64,000 nucleotides of DNA from an uncultured Collinsella sp. (GCA_900768435.1 CAAGCW010000003.1:120332-184331), one strand, 5' to 3'. Shown: positions 25,906 through 34,663, counted from the first letter of the stretch. Notes: generated from the sequence alone by a model not told the origin. Translations and numbers: made by a program.

Positions 25906-26556
25906 CTATTCGCCTTTCATCCAGGTGAGCAGTAAGTTTTTGAGCTGCATGAGGTCGTCGGCGTGTGCGCCTTCGGGGACTTCGGTCCACACGAGGCCTT
26001 GGGCGTAGCGCTCGGCCATGGTGAGCATAGTGAGGGCCAGAAACGAGAACATCTTCTCGGGGCTTACGTCGGTGCGCACGGGGGTGCCTGTTGCGGCGAC
26101 CTTGCAACTGCCAAGGAACAGCTCGGCAATGGGACGCAAGGGGTCGAGGTGCTCACCGAGCATGCCCTCGGGAACGTTTTCGCGGCAGATATAGGTTTTG
26201 TAGTTGGCGCTGTAGCGCAGAATCTGCGGGCGCTCAAGGTACAGGCCGATAATGGTGTTTGCGTACAACTCGAACAGCTGGTAGGGGTCCATTTGAGCGA
26301 GCGTGTTCGCACCTTGCTGCTCGCGTGAGGTCGTCCACACATCGCTCCAAATGCGTGCGCTGATAGCCACTGCTAGGCTCGCTTTGTTTTGGAAGTACTT
26401 GTACATGGTGGAGGCGGCTACGTCAGCTTTCTTGGCAACGGCACTGAGGCTTACCGACTCGATACCGTAGCGCGCGAACAGCTCAAATCCCGCTTCGATG
26501 AGCTGGGTTTTTCTGCGTTCGGCTTCGAGTTTGTCACGTTCGGCGTTGCGTGTCAT
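25906..26556 (-). CDS. TetR/AcrR-family transcriptional regulator
   Basis: 216 residues from the ATG at 26556 (AGGAGG 11 bases upstream; a GTG at 26583 is an alternative). The N-terminal helix-turn-helix reads LIEAGFELFARYGIESVSLSAVAKKADVAASTMYKYFQNKASL, a classic TetR domain. The C-terminal ligand domain is helical and family-specific. A perfect dyad at 26595-26613 in front of the gene is its probable operator. No efflux pump is next to it; the regulated gene may be the adjacent small frame or lie elsewhere. Confidence 0.92.
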   Translation of the reverse strand: MTRNAERDKLEAERRKTQLIEAGFELFARYGIESVSLSAVAKKADVAASTMYKYFQNKASLAVAISARIWSDVWTTSREQQGANTLAQMDPYQLFELYANTIIGLYLERPQILRYSANYKTYICRENVPEGMLGEHLDPLRPIAELFLGSCKVAATGTPVRTDVSPEKMFSFLALTMLTMAERYAQGLVWTEVPEGAHADDLMQLKNLLLTWMKGE

Positions 26557-26594
26557 GCCGTGCTTCGCCTCCTGACTAGCCACCTGCGTTTATT

Positions 26595-26613
26595 CATAGA
26601 GTATTGCTCTATG
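26595..26613. promoter_or_regulatory. TetR operator candidate
   Basis: Perfect inverted repeat CATAGAG-TATTG-CTCTATG. It lies 39 nt upstream of the tetR start, where it would block its promoter. Confidence 0.65.
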
Positions 26614-26642
26614 ATAGAGCTACGGGAAACTTGGGTCAACGG

Positions 26643-26751
26643 CGCAGGGAATGCTGGCAGGTGCCAAAATCTCTTTTGCTAATGTCGATGGTGCAGACCG
26701 CGGTCAGCAGTACGCCCGGTCCCATTTCTTCCAGAATCTTCTCGGCGGCAT
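26643..26751 (-). pseudogene. Possible gene remnant after the methyltransferase cluster
   Basis: A minus-strand frame without a start codon reads NAAEKILEEMGPGVLLTA then drifts and stops. The first part resembles the start of flavin-reductase-like proteins (EKIL..M.PGVLLT). It begins four bases past the methyltransferase stop. Weak evidence; could be chance. Confidence 0.25.
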
Positions 26752-26754
26752 TCC

Positions 26755-27378
26755 TTATACTTTCTGCTTGCTTCCCGTCACGCACAACCAGCTCTTTGTC
26801 TTGTGAATCTGGATGTCACGGAATCCGGCCTGCTCCAGATATGTCTTCAGTTCGGTGCCTTTATAGATGGTCATGCCACCAATAATGTCCGTCCATTTTT
26901 CATCTTTGTTTGTATCCCCGTTACTTTCATTGCAGATCAGGAACGTCCCACCGGGCTTTAGTACCCGGTAGACTTCCTGGAAGCACTCCGGCAGATTCGG
27001 CCAGAAATAGACCGTTTCAAAGGCCGTGACGACATCAAACCAGTCATCCGCAAAGCTCATATCTGCCACGCTGCCTTGCAGGACGGCGCAGCGCCCCTCT
27101 GCAATGGCGGCCTCGTTGACCTTTTTCGTCTTCTCCACGCTGACGGGCGAATAGTCGATGCCCTTCACGATACCATGCGGACATTTTTTCAGCAGCCTTT
27201 TCATGTTCGCACCGCCGCCGCAGCCACAGTCCAGCACTCTGGCCTCCGGTGAAAGATGCAGGAATTCAAGCCCCATGTCGCCACAGGTCCATGCCCAAGA
27301 TTCATCATGGAGACCATGATCTTGCCACCAAACCCTACAGGCTTGCGGGTGTTCTCGAAAAATGGCATTCTCTGTCAT
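26755..27378 (-). CDS. Class I SAM-dependent methyltransferase
   Basis: 207 residues. Motif I VLDCGCGGGANMKRL binds S-adenosylmethionine; the acidic GIDYSPVSVE (motif II), GSVADMSFADDWFDVV (motif III/IV) and RVLKPGGTFL (post-motif) follow in order. The start ATG overlaps the stop of the upstream remnant by four bases (ATGA), so it was translationally coupled. Substrate unknown. Its base composition is visibly less GC-rich than the core genes, and it sits in a cluster of three methyltransferase genes, suggesting transfer as a block from a Firmicutes-like donor. Confidence 0.88.
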   Translation of the reverse strand: MTENAIFREHPQACRVWWQDHGLHDESWAWTCGDMGLEFLHLSPEARVLDCGCGGGANMKRLLKKCPHGIVKGIDYSPVSVEKTKKVNEAAIAEGRCAVLQGSVADMSFADDWFDVVTAFETVYFWPNLPECFQEVYRVLKPGGTFLICNESNGDTNKDEKWTDIIGGMTIYKGTELKTYLEQAGFRDIQIHKTKSWLCVTGSKQKV

Positions 27379-27672
27379 CCCCTTTCCAGAACGACGATCT
27401 TATTGGAAATATTCCTCACAGCAGACAGCTTGTCCAGCAGCTTATAGATCGGCGCACACGACGCCATTCCTTCGCAAAGACTATGTTCTTCGACAAACCG
27501 GAAGTCCGGCAGCAGTGCCGCAAGAGCTTTTCCGCTCTTCACGCCCCAGGTGAATGATTTCCTCGGCCTTTGCATCGTGAATGGCGCCGCGCCCCCGGCT
27601 CTCTTTTGCCCTTGCATAAACGATTTGCAGCATGGTCTCCGGCACGCCGGAGAGCCTGATTCTATCTCCCAT
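27375..27672 (-). pseudogene. Internally deleted LCMT-type methyltransferase
   Basis: The reading frame from ATG 27672 (GGAGG nine bases upstream) encodes an N-terminus typical of leucine-carboxyl-methyltransferase-like proteins (SGVPETMLQIVYARAKES... DAKAEEII). After about 43 codons it changes frame into another frame that encodes the family C-terminus (GKALAALLPDFRFVEEHSLCEGM... NISNKIVVLERG). The ~150-170-residue SAM-binding core between them is missing. I infer an internal deletion that also shifted frame; the product cannot be active. Confidence 0.65.
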
Positions 27673-27673
27673 G

Positions 27674-28291
27674 TCAAATACCCTCCGATTTTACGCACTC
27701 TGCATACGTCAGCGGAAACGAGGCTTTCAGCACGGTGCTTTTTTGCACCGTCCAACCGTTTTCCTGCAGAAATGCCAGGTATTCTTTGCTCGTCCACTTG
27801 CTGCGCAGTGGAAAGCCCACCAGTTTCATGAGAAATGCCTTGAGCTTTCCTAAGAAATCGTTGTCCGCGTGGGTGAAGGTGGGCGCAACCAGAACTCCGT
27901 CGTCCCTCAGCACCCGGCGAATCTCGGAGAGGTCCTTCTGCGGTTCCGGCACAATATGCAGGGCATTGGCCGCGATGATCACGTCGAAGCTCTCGTCGGC
28001 ATAGGGGAGATGAAACATATCCTGCACGGAGAAATGCAGCTTGGCGGATCGGTTGTCCCGTTGCGCTTCCGCGATCATCTCCGGCGACGCGTCCGTAGCT
28101 TCGATATGGCTGGCATCGTTCACGATATTTTTCGCAATCAGCCCTGTGCCGGTAGCCAGCTCTAGCACGGTTTTTTGCCGCACCACAGGCCGTATCAGCT
28201 CGTACAGCCGCTCGTAAGCAGCTGTGTCCTTACGCATGAAGCGGTCGTACCGCTCGGCGTTTTTATTCCAGAAATCTTGACTGCTCCCCAT
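27674..28291 (-). CDS. Class I SAM-dependent methyltransferase (UbiE-like)
   Basis: 205 residues. N-terminal FWNKNAERYDRFM is a common lead-in for UbiE/COQ5-like enzymes. Motif I VLELATGTGLIAKNI, acidic loop EATDASPEMI, motif IV FDVIIAANALHIV and post-motif RVLRDDGVLVAPT follow. The substrate is unknown; small lipophilic or phenolic acceptors are possible. First gene of the three-methyltransferase cluster; the next gene (now broken) starts two bases after its stop. Confidence 0.88.
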   Translation of the reverse strand: MGSSQDFWNKNAERYDRFMRKDTAAYERLYELIRPVVRQKTVLELATGTGLIAKNIVNDASHIEATDASPEMIAEAQRDNRSAKLHFSVQDMFHLPYADESFDVIIAANALHIVPEPQKDLSEIRRVLRDDGVLVAPTFTHADNDFLGKLKAFLMKLVGFPLRSKWTSKEYLAFLQENGWTVQKSTVLKASFPLTYAECVKSEGI

Positions 28292-28843
28292 GATTTCGAC
28301 CTCGCAACGAGCTGCTCATATTTCTACCTCATGCAGATAGCACAAATAGGTTAGATAAAGTTAACTTTACCACATTTGCAAAGTCGTATCCCACGAATAC
28401 CGACCCGCGCGTCCCCCGTGCATCCTTGCATCCTCGGCTCCGCAACGGAACGCGTGCCGTCAAATGACGCGACGTCGTGTTTCGTCGGCTTCGGGGACAA
28501 AAGTTGGGACAACCTCAAAACTTTTTTCAAACTCAGGGCATTGATTTTTTGTTTTTGTCCCAAAGGAGCTTCCGGCCGTGATTCGGGTGCCCGATTGGGC
28601 GGAATCGCCCGTTTCTGAAACTCAACCGCAGCATCACGCGCAAGCCACTCGCAACAACTGCAAATGATTGGTCGCGGGCGGCTTCCAACGCGATTCCAAA
28701 GCCGCAGGTCAGGCGACTGCGCTGCTGACAGGGAAAGGGAGTCGTATCAGACGGCTTACCCATGAGTCGACGATGAGGCCTCCACCGAATGTCGAGAACA
28801 TGCTGGTAAAATAGGCAATACTGTTTATGACAGGAGACCGAGC
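28292..28843. other. Gene-free stretch with one copy of a 97-bp repeat
   Basis: No convincing coding region. It holds the repeat at 28533-28629 and probably the promoters of the flanking divergent genes. Confidence 0.5.
28533..28629. repeat. 97-bp dispersed repeat, copy A
   Basis: Begins CTCAGGGC, continues with a T-rich TTTTTGTTTTTGTCCCAAAGG and ends CCCGTTTCTGAAACTCAACCG. Copy B at 30568-30664 has exactly the same length and nearly the same ends but a different middle. Confidence 0.7.
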
Positions 28844-29806
28844 ATGGCCGAACCCCACGATAGGAAGCCGATCCTCACGATCGAGCAGCAGATAGAGCAC
28901 ATCAAGCAGAAGGGCGTAGCCTTCGAGCTGTGTTCCGAGGAAAAGGCCGCGGACTACCTGCGCGACAAGTGCAACTTCTTCAAGCTCGCATCCTACCGCA
29001 AACTCTTCTCGAAATACGAGGGAGGCCCGCGCGACGGCCGCTACGTAGACCTCGACTTCGGCCAGCTGCGCCTGCTCGCGGCACTCGACCAGGAGCTGCG
29101 CCACGCCCTGCTCGGCATGACGCTCGACATCGAGCACTTCCAGAAGGTGACACTGCTTCGCGAGATGGAGGACCGCGGAGAGGACGGCTACGCCATCGTG
29201 GCCGACTACATGGCATCGCTTACCGCTGCAAACAGGGAGTACCGCCTGCGCGAACTCAAGACGAGCGGCCGCAGCCCCTACAGCTCGAGCCTCTACGCGA
29301 AGTACTCCTGCGACATGCCTGTCTGGGCCTTCCTTGAGCTCACCTCGTTCGGCACCCTCATCGACTTCGTGCGCTTCTGCGCCAGGCGATGGGGCGACAG
29401 GCGCCTCGAGGCCTCCCACTACGACCTCAAGCGCGTGAAGTCCGTCCGCAACTGCGCCGCGCACGGCTCGTGCCTGATCAACTGCTTCGCCGAGAGGGGC
29501 GCCGCCCGGGGCTCGGCTTCCAGCGGCGTCTCCCGAAGGGTCGCCGCCGTGGGAATTCCCAAGGCGACCAGGAGGAAGTGGATGGGGAATACGGCCATGC
29601 AGGAGGTCGCGACCGTGCTCGTGGCGCACTCCGGCTTGGTACCCGAGGGCTCCTCGCGCTCGCGCCCCGCATCCGAGCTCGCCGAGATGTTCGCCAGGGC
29701 CGACGGCGAAACCGAGGCGCTGCCCGACAAGGGGCCCGACGCCGCAGCTCGCTCCGCGCTCGAGTTCCTTCGCAGGTTGACAGAATCGCTCGGGTTGGTA
29801 GAATAG
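28844..29806 (+). CDS. Abi-like abortive-infection protein (HEPN)
   Basis: 320 residues; start ATG follows GGAGACC. The N-terminus KPILTIEQQIEHIKQKG is the hallmark start of AbiD/AbiF-type proteins; the middle has DLDFGQLRLLAALDQELRHALL. A HEPN ribonuclease motif RNxxxH is present as R202-N-C-A-A-H207. Known members abort phage infection by cleaving RNA (family knowledge). It is a single gene with no antitoxin beside it, and it lies among broken, probably mobile genes. The C-terminal ~70 residues are low-complexity Ala/Ser-rich and may be poorly conserved. Confidence 0.8.
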   Translation: MAEPHDRKPILTIEQQIEHIKQKGVAFELCSEEKAADYLRDKCNFFKLASYRKLFSKYEGGPRDGRYVDLDFGQLRLLAALDQELRHALLGMTLDIEHFQKVTLLREMEDRGEDGYAIVADYMASLTAANREYRLRELKTSGRSPYSSSLYAKYSCDMPVWAFLELTSFGTLIDFVRFCARRWGDRRLEASHYDLKRVKSVRNCAAHGSCLINCFAERGAARGSASSGVSRRVAAVGIPKATRRKWMGNTAMQEVATVLVAHSGLVPEGSSRSRPASELAEMFARADGETEALPDKGPDAAARSALEFLRRLTESLGLVE

Positions 29807-29930
29807 CCTGCAGATAGCAAAACCTTCACGGTTTTAGGGGCGGACTTGCGCAAGCGACTCTGCCCTATTTTTATATTCACTCTCTATAGGAGACGGGTGA
29901 TACCTGGGTCAATTAAGGGAGGGGCATCGC

Positions 29931-30237
29931 ATGGCGTCAAGCGCAGAATACCTGGAATACGTCCTCGACCTGCTGGCCGACGTGCCGGAGGTCTCGCATC
30001 GGAAGATGATGGGCGAGTATCTGCTCTATGCGTCGGGCAAGCTCTTCGGCGGCGTCTACGATGACCGCTTTCTGGTGAAGAGCACGGAGTCCTCGCGCGC
30101 TGCTCTCGGTGCCCGCCGTGCCCTACGAGGGCGCTGCGGAGATGCTGCTCGTGGACGTGGAGGACAAAGCCGCCGTGCGCACCATCGTGGAGGGCATGCT
30201 TCAGGAGCTGCCCGAGCCGAGGAAGCGCCGGGCGTAG
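29931..30237 (+). pseudogene. TfoX-like gene with a frameshift
   Basis: Starts MASSAEYLEYVLDLL... RKMMGEYLLYASGKLFGGVYDDRFLVKST, the TfoX N-terminal domain fold. Near 30095-30105, in a CGCGCGC tract, the frame is lost; the +1 frame continues correctly with LLSVPAVPYEGAAEMLLV and ends ELPEPRKRRA at TAG 30237. The joined product would be about 100 residues, the normal size for these small proteins of uncertain role. A single-base change would restore it. Confidence 0.7.
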
Positions 30238-30873
30238 ATTCCCGCGGGTCTGCATATCGTCGCCGGCATCAATCACCCGCGCCTGCTCATATGGCGATTG
30301 CGCCATCACCACGCTTAGAAACCGAAGCTCTCCTAGGACTCCTCCAGGAGACCTCCTAGGACCCTACGCGGCAGTTATGACGCTTACGACCCGGCGGCCG
30401 GCGCCGCGCTTCCCATACGAGCGCTGGTGGGCCGCGTGGAGCTGGCCATACCGGCCGGCTCGGAGGAATCCGACATAGCCGCGGCGATGAGGGCGGCGGC
30501 GTCGCTGTGGACCCGTTCACCACGCCCGACGCCATCTACATCTCCAGGAAGCCCCAGGACATGCGAGCTCAGGGCTTTGAGTTTTTGTTTTTGCCCCAAA
30601 GGGCGCGGCGGGCCGCCTTTGGAGGCTCGACAGCGCCGAAAACGCCCGTTTCGAAACTCAACCGTCCTTTAGCGGGCAAGCCGCCAGCTGCAATCGCAAG
30701 TGAATCAACACGGGCGCCCTTCGCGCCAAGGGGCTCGGGGTCACGGGAAAGCGCGTCGATACCCATGCCGAAGTTGAACGAGCTGTACCCCTCCAAGACG
30801 CGCCTCATGACATTGCCGATTACATAGGATCCCCCCAAGATCCTCTTCAGACGACGCATAGTCGTAGACGTTT
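30238..30873. other. Decayed sequence without a recognisable gene
   Basis: Contains the near-palindromic word TCCTAGGA twice (30332-30361), a degraded coding-like piece near 30430-30510 (LAIPAGSEESDIAAAMRAAAS) and repeat copy B. No intact gene seen. Confidence 0.5.
30568..30664. repeat. 97-bp dispersed repeat, copy B
   Basis: Same length and ends as copy A (CTCAGGGC ... CCCGTTTCGAAACTCAACCG). A third partial right end occurs at 24426-24448 (TTCTGAAACTCAACC). Confidence 0.7.
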
Positions 30874-31250
30874 TTGAGCAATATAGAGTATTGCGACCTG
30901 ATCGACGAAGATGCCCGGAATTTGCACCGCAAGGGTATGGCGGCCTTTGGCGGCATTGCGCCCTGCTATCATATTGAGCTGCTGGACAAGCCGACCATCT
31001 ATTGGGACTTTCACTCCCTGCTGCTGGGCGTGCAGATGATGTTCAGCTTCCTGCTGGTGGACGGGGAAAAGCCCCTTCGGCTGTGCAAGCACTGCCAGAA
31101 GGTATTCCTGAGCAGCCGCTCCAATTCCGCTTTTTGCAGCCCCGGTGCAAGCATCGACATAATGTCTATAAGAGCCGGGGAAGAAAACCAGCGGCGAAGA
31201 TTGAGGTATGTGTAAAAACAATCACAGGAGATGTTGTATGTTTACCTTGA
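30874..31250 (+). pseudogene. C-terminal fragment of a zinc-ribbon protein, frameshifted
   Basis: Encodes WDFHSLLLGVQMMFSFLLVDGEKPLRLCKHCQKVF then SSRSNSAFCSP. At about 31140 the frame shifts by one; the next frame supplies the missing half of the zinc site, RCKHRHNVYKSRG. The CxxC...CxxxC layout resembles zinc-ribbon tails of uncharacterised Firmicutes proteins (DUF6076-like, from memory). There is no plausible N-terminus. It directly precedes the chloramphenicol acetyltransferase gene and is similarly less GC-rich, so both probably came together. Confidence 0.6.
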
Positions 31251-31870
31251 TAGACTTTGGAAACTGGGAACGTAAAGAGCATTACGCCCACTTTATGAAT
31301 GAGGCGCGCTGTTCCTATTCCGCGTGCGTCAATCTCGATATAACACCCCTGGACGGACAACGGCTGTACCCGGCCATGCTGTGGCTGCTGACCCGGACAG
31401 TCAACGAAATGCCGGAGTTCCGTACCGCGCTTACAGAAGATGGGCTGGGCTATTACAGTGAGATGCACCCCGGCTATACCGTTTTCAATCGGGATGCCAA
31501 AACCTTCTCTGCTATATGGACGGAGTATCAGCCGGATTATCCATCTTTTCTGCGCGTCTACGAGGCGGATGTCGAGCAATATTCCTCAACAACACGGTAT
31601 GAGCCAAAGCCCGGAAGACCCGCAAATTCGTTTGATGTTTCCATGGCACCGTGGTTTTCTTTTACTGCGTTTAATCTGAATATTTTCGGTGACGGAACCT
31701 ATCTGCTTCCGATCTTCACCATGGGAAAGGCTTTTGATGCGGGAATGAAGAAGATGCTTCCATTAGCTATTCAGGTTCATCACGCAGTTTGTGATGGTTA
31801 CCATGTCGGACGGTTCATCGAATTGCTGCAGAAGAAAATCAACGATTTTGATCCTGGCCATTGCGCGTAA
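31238..31870 (+). CDS. cat: Chloramphenicol acetyltransferase, type A
   Basis: 210 residues from the ATG at 31238, seven bases after AGGAG. It acetylates chloramphenicol using acetyl-CoA. The catalytic histidine motif is IQVHHAVCDGYHVGRF (His181/182), and family words FRTAL, YTVF, FSAIWTEY and FNLNIF...GTYLLPIFT are in order. Length matches type A enzymes except that the last ~8 residues (FDPGHCA) appear to come from the neighbouring sequence at a junction. All catalytic parts are present, so resistance is likely. The nearest relatives I recall are clostridial; base composition supports transfer. No transposase or integrase is visible beside it. Confidence 0.9.
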   Translation: MFTLIDFGNWERKEHYAHFMNEARCSYSACVNLDITPLDGQRLYPAMLWLLTRTVNEMPEFRTALTEDGLGYYSEMHPGYTVFNRDAKTFSAIWTEYQPDYPSFLRVYEADVEQYSSTTRYEPKPGRPANSFDVSMAPWFSFTAFNLNIFGDGTYLLPIFTMGKAFDAGMKKMLPLAIQVHHAVCDGYHVGRFIELLQKKINDFDPGHCA

Positions 31871-32657
31871 GCTCGAGAAGTCGCTTCTCGCGGTCCGTGA
31901 GTTCCGGCCGATCGAGAACCTCGGCCAATAGGGCAAGAATCCCAGCCTCATCGCATGCGCCAGGGTCGGCTATCTGCATGCGCCAGTCGTCGATGGCACC
32001 TGCCCCATCTACCCGCTTGCACTGAATCAACGAAGACCTGAGGCCTTCTTCCGGTTCTTTGCGGGTCAAGTTAATCTTCGCGTTGCGGACGCTGTCCCAT
32101 CGGGAGGCCGTGAGGCTCGGCCTCCCGCCGTCGACCTCTGCGAGCCTGTCCGCCCAGCCGCCGTTCTTAGCGTAATCCTTCGCCGTCTTTTCGAGCTTCG
32201 TCAAAGAAACGGGGCCGTTTTCGGCTTCGTCTATTGTCGCTGCATATTTGGTATAGGCATCGCCAAGCTTAATTAGCTCCTCATCTATTTCGCTAATCCG
32301 CTTGGCGGCTGTCGCTTGGTCTCCAAGCATGACAATGGCCTCAAGGCCTTCCTCATCGATGAGGACCTTTTCGCGAACGTAATCCACGCTGAAGACCCTC
32401 ACACGGCTCCCGCTGTCGAGAACTATTGACGAGCCGTCTTTGTCGTAGAAGCAGCCAGTACCGTTGACTGCAGAGGCGGCCTCGGCAATGTGGCTCGCTG
32501 AAGTCGTTTTACCAGACCCGTTACGACCGAAAATCACCGATGCCCCATACGGATTGCTAGCCGTACCGAAGAGGTCCACGTCCGCGCCAGCGAAAAAGCG
32601 CCCAGAGCAGACATGGACACTTTTGATGCCGAGTATCGAATTAGCCACGAGAATCAC
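31839..32657 (-). pseudogene. Truncated AAA_13/RloC-like ATPase
   Basis: The 272-residue frame has the N-terminal half of an ABC-like ATPase of the RloC/PrrC-associated type: Walker A FGRNGSGKTT, then VFSVDYVREKVLIDEEGLEAIVMLGDQ, then a coiled coil. Such proteins normally run to about 700 residues with a C-terminal signature/Walker B and often an anticodon nuclease. Here the frame ends inside the cat junction (31839-31870), so the rest has been lost, apparently when the cat segment joined. RloC responds to phage-induced DNA damage by cutting tRNA (family knowledge). Confidence 0.7.
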
Positions 32658-33427
32658 GTTTGTCAGATACCGCTAACGAAAAATAGCCATACCGACGCCT
32701 TCCACAGCTTGAGCACGATGTGATTGTCAGATTCGCCGAGAACGATGGCAAACAACACTATCGCGATCATTGCAACCTTGCAGCCTGCCAACAAGTCGGT
32801 CTGCTACGGTATGGCGTTTAGCTGAACCTTAAGCCATCGTAAAGGCACTTACAAGGCGCTTGGGAAATGAAAACATGTCCGATTTCTGTAATGCCTTTAC
32901 TCATGAAACGGAGGCGCCGCAGGGGCTGAAGAAGAAGGCAGCTGTCAAGCAATTAGCGTCCGCTCGTCCACCTCAGCTTGCCCAGATGTCCCTCCCGCGA
33001 TGGCCATGTCCCAACGGATGGGTACCATTTACCCGGGTGCACCTGGGGCAACGGGCCGGCAGGCCCACGCAAGGTCGCTCGCATAACACGCAACATCAGA
33101 CACGACAGAAGAGGCGAACGACAGATGCCGGACCCCGGACGACAGCACCGCGGAATACGAGCATTCCGACCACAACCGAACAATTCCAGCTACTAGGCAG
33201 GCGCCCGCATGGGCGCCTTTTACTTTTCAGGGACTTAGCCGCGAGCTAAGGCACGCGGCTCATGGCCGTTTCGTGAAGGCCCGACCAGCTCGACCCACCT
33301 CGACCCGTCTCCGCTCCCGCCGGGCGCGCGACACGCCATCACGCGGTTCAATCGTCGCTCAGATGAAAAGGCACGCTGTGCCGCGCGGCGTGCCCGCACG
33401 GTGCTGCACGGGAAGATTGGAGGAGCC
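32658..33427. other. Long gap with no convincing gene
   Basis: Possible start-like fragments exist (MANNTIAIIATL near 32746; MSDFCNAFTHE near 32875) but both collapse quickly into unlikely sequence. A terminator lies at 33199. Looks like debris upstream of the excisionase-like gene. Confidence 0.45.
33199..33222 (+). terminator. Rho-independent terminator
   Basis: Eight-bp stem AGGCGCCC / GGGCGCCT with GCAT loop and T run (CTTTTAC). No intact gene precedes it on the plus strand. Confidence 0.7.
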
Positions 33428-33682
33428 ATGGCACTCACAGCCGAATGCGCCGCGCCCGAGGGCAACCAGGGACGCGACGAGTGGATGACGGTGATCGAGA
33501 TGCAGGAGTACATGAGGGCGAGCCGAAACAAGGCTTACGACCTCATCTGGTCGGGAGAGGTCGACTCGTACAGGCTCGGCAGGAAGCTCCTGGTATCGAG
33601 GGCGTGCGCGATGCTGCGCATCAGCCGCGACGCAATGTTCATCCCACTCCCCTCTTGTATTCACCGCCAGCGCATGCTATAG
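33428..33682 (+). CDS. Excisionase-like small DNA-binding protein
   Basis: 84 residues; ATG at 33428 follows GGAGG by about five bases. The core EWMTVIEMQEYMRASRNKAYDLIWSGEVDSYRLGRKLLVSR is a MerR-like winged helix seen in excisionases and element-encoded regulators. No integrase gene is nearby, so it is probably left from an integrated element. A terminator follows at 33716. Confidence 0.7.
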   Translation: MALTAECAAPEGNQGRDEWMTVIEMQEYMRASRNKAYDLIWSGEVDSYRLGRKLLVSRACAMLRISRDAMFIPLPSCIHRQRML

Positions 33683-33715
33683 GGTTATTGGTGGCCTATT
33701 AGGCTACCTCCAAGT

Positions 33716-33744
33716 GCCGGGGGAGTCCCCCGGCTATTTTTTTT
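33716..33744 (+). terminator. Strong rho-independent terminator
   Basis: GCCGGGGGA/TCCCCCGGC stem with T8 tail, between the excisionase-like gene and the DUF3800 gene. Confidence 0.85.
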
Positions 33745-33767
33745 ATCCATTCCATCAGGAGTCCCCA

Positions 33768-34441
33768 TTGGCAAAGGAGCTCAGCATCTTTGTCGACGAG
33801 AGCGGCGACCGCGGCGGCAAGGCCCGTTACTATCTGCTCACGCTCGTCTTCCATGACCAGGCAGACAGCATCGCCGAAGCGGTCACGGTCTATGAGGCCA
33901 AGCTCGCTAGGGCCGACCTCCCCAACATTCCGTTCCACTCCGAGCCCCTCATGAAAGGGCACAAGGACTATGAGTTTCTTGGTATCGAGCAGCGCAAGGC
34001 CATGCTCGCCTATTCTCCTCGTTTGTCCGCAAGCTTCCCATCTCCTACATCACGCTCGTCTACCGCCGCAGCCAGTTCGAAGACCCGGCAAGGCTAATGG
34101 AGCGCATGGGGCGCGATATCTCCTCCGCCATGATCGAGCACTTGGACTTCTTCCAATCCTTCGACGACGTAAAGGTCTATTACGACAACGGCCAGGACAT
34201 CGTCAAGCAAGCGCTCGACCGCTCAGTGGGCAAGGTCCTCTCAAAGGGAGTCGTCCGACGCCGCAAGACCTCGATGACCGACTACCGCCTCGAGCAAGTG
34301 GCGGATTACCTCTGCACCATCGAGCTCGCCTTGGTCAAGTACGAGGCCAAGGAGGACGGCGAGACTTACAACAAGTTTTTCGGTGGTATCGGCTCTTTCA
34401 AGAGGAACTGGCTCAAGCAGGCCCGCAGCAAGCAGATATAG
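33768..34441 (+). pseudogene. DUF3800 protein gene with a frameshift
   Basis: Starts at TTG (33768) with AGGAG six bases upstream. The first part, KELSIFVDESGDRGGKARYYLLTLVF, has the family's DESGD motif of an RNase H-like fold. Near 34010 (CTATTCTCCTCG) one base seems lost; the next frame continues FSSFVRKLPISYITLVYRRSQFEDP and runs to a normal C-terminus at 34441. Restored length is about 225 residues, normal for DUF3800. These proteins are frequent near mobile and defence loci; activity is unknown. The break makes it a probable pseudogene unless a sequencing error. Confidence 0.75.
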
Positions 34442-34597
34442 CTGGTGCCGAGGCTCCATAAGGAACGCTCGCCCCTCCTCCGGCAAGAAGGCAGGTTGCC
34501 AGCGAGATACGCCAGCAACGCGTTTCAAGCGGCGAAAGCCGAAGCGCGAGCAAAAACATCGCGGGCATTATTCACCAGCACCGCCACATATACAGCA

Positions 34598-34629
34598 GCA
34601 GGCACGGATTCAATTGAAACCGTGCCTGC
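34598..34629. terminator. Hairpin between DUF3800 and guaA
   Basis: Ten-bp perfect stem GCAGGCACGG / CCGTGCCTGC with TTTCT on the plus strand; shared by convergent genes. Confidence 0.65.
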
Positions 34630-34663
34630 TTTCTAGCATTATAAAATATATCGAACGCTTGTT

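Noticed and set aside
30332..30361. Repeated TCCTAGGA words looking like a hairpin
   Set aside because: Imperfect, short and inside decayed sequence; not enough to call an element.
32860..33249. 129-codon frame in the accessory gap
   Set aside because: After a plausible start the sequence becomes Pro/Arg/Thr-rich with no family pattern; treated as debris.
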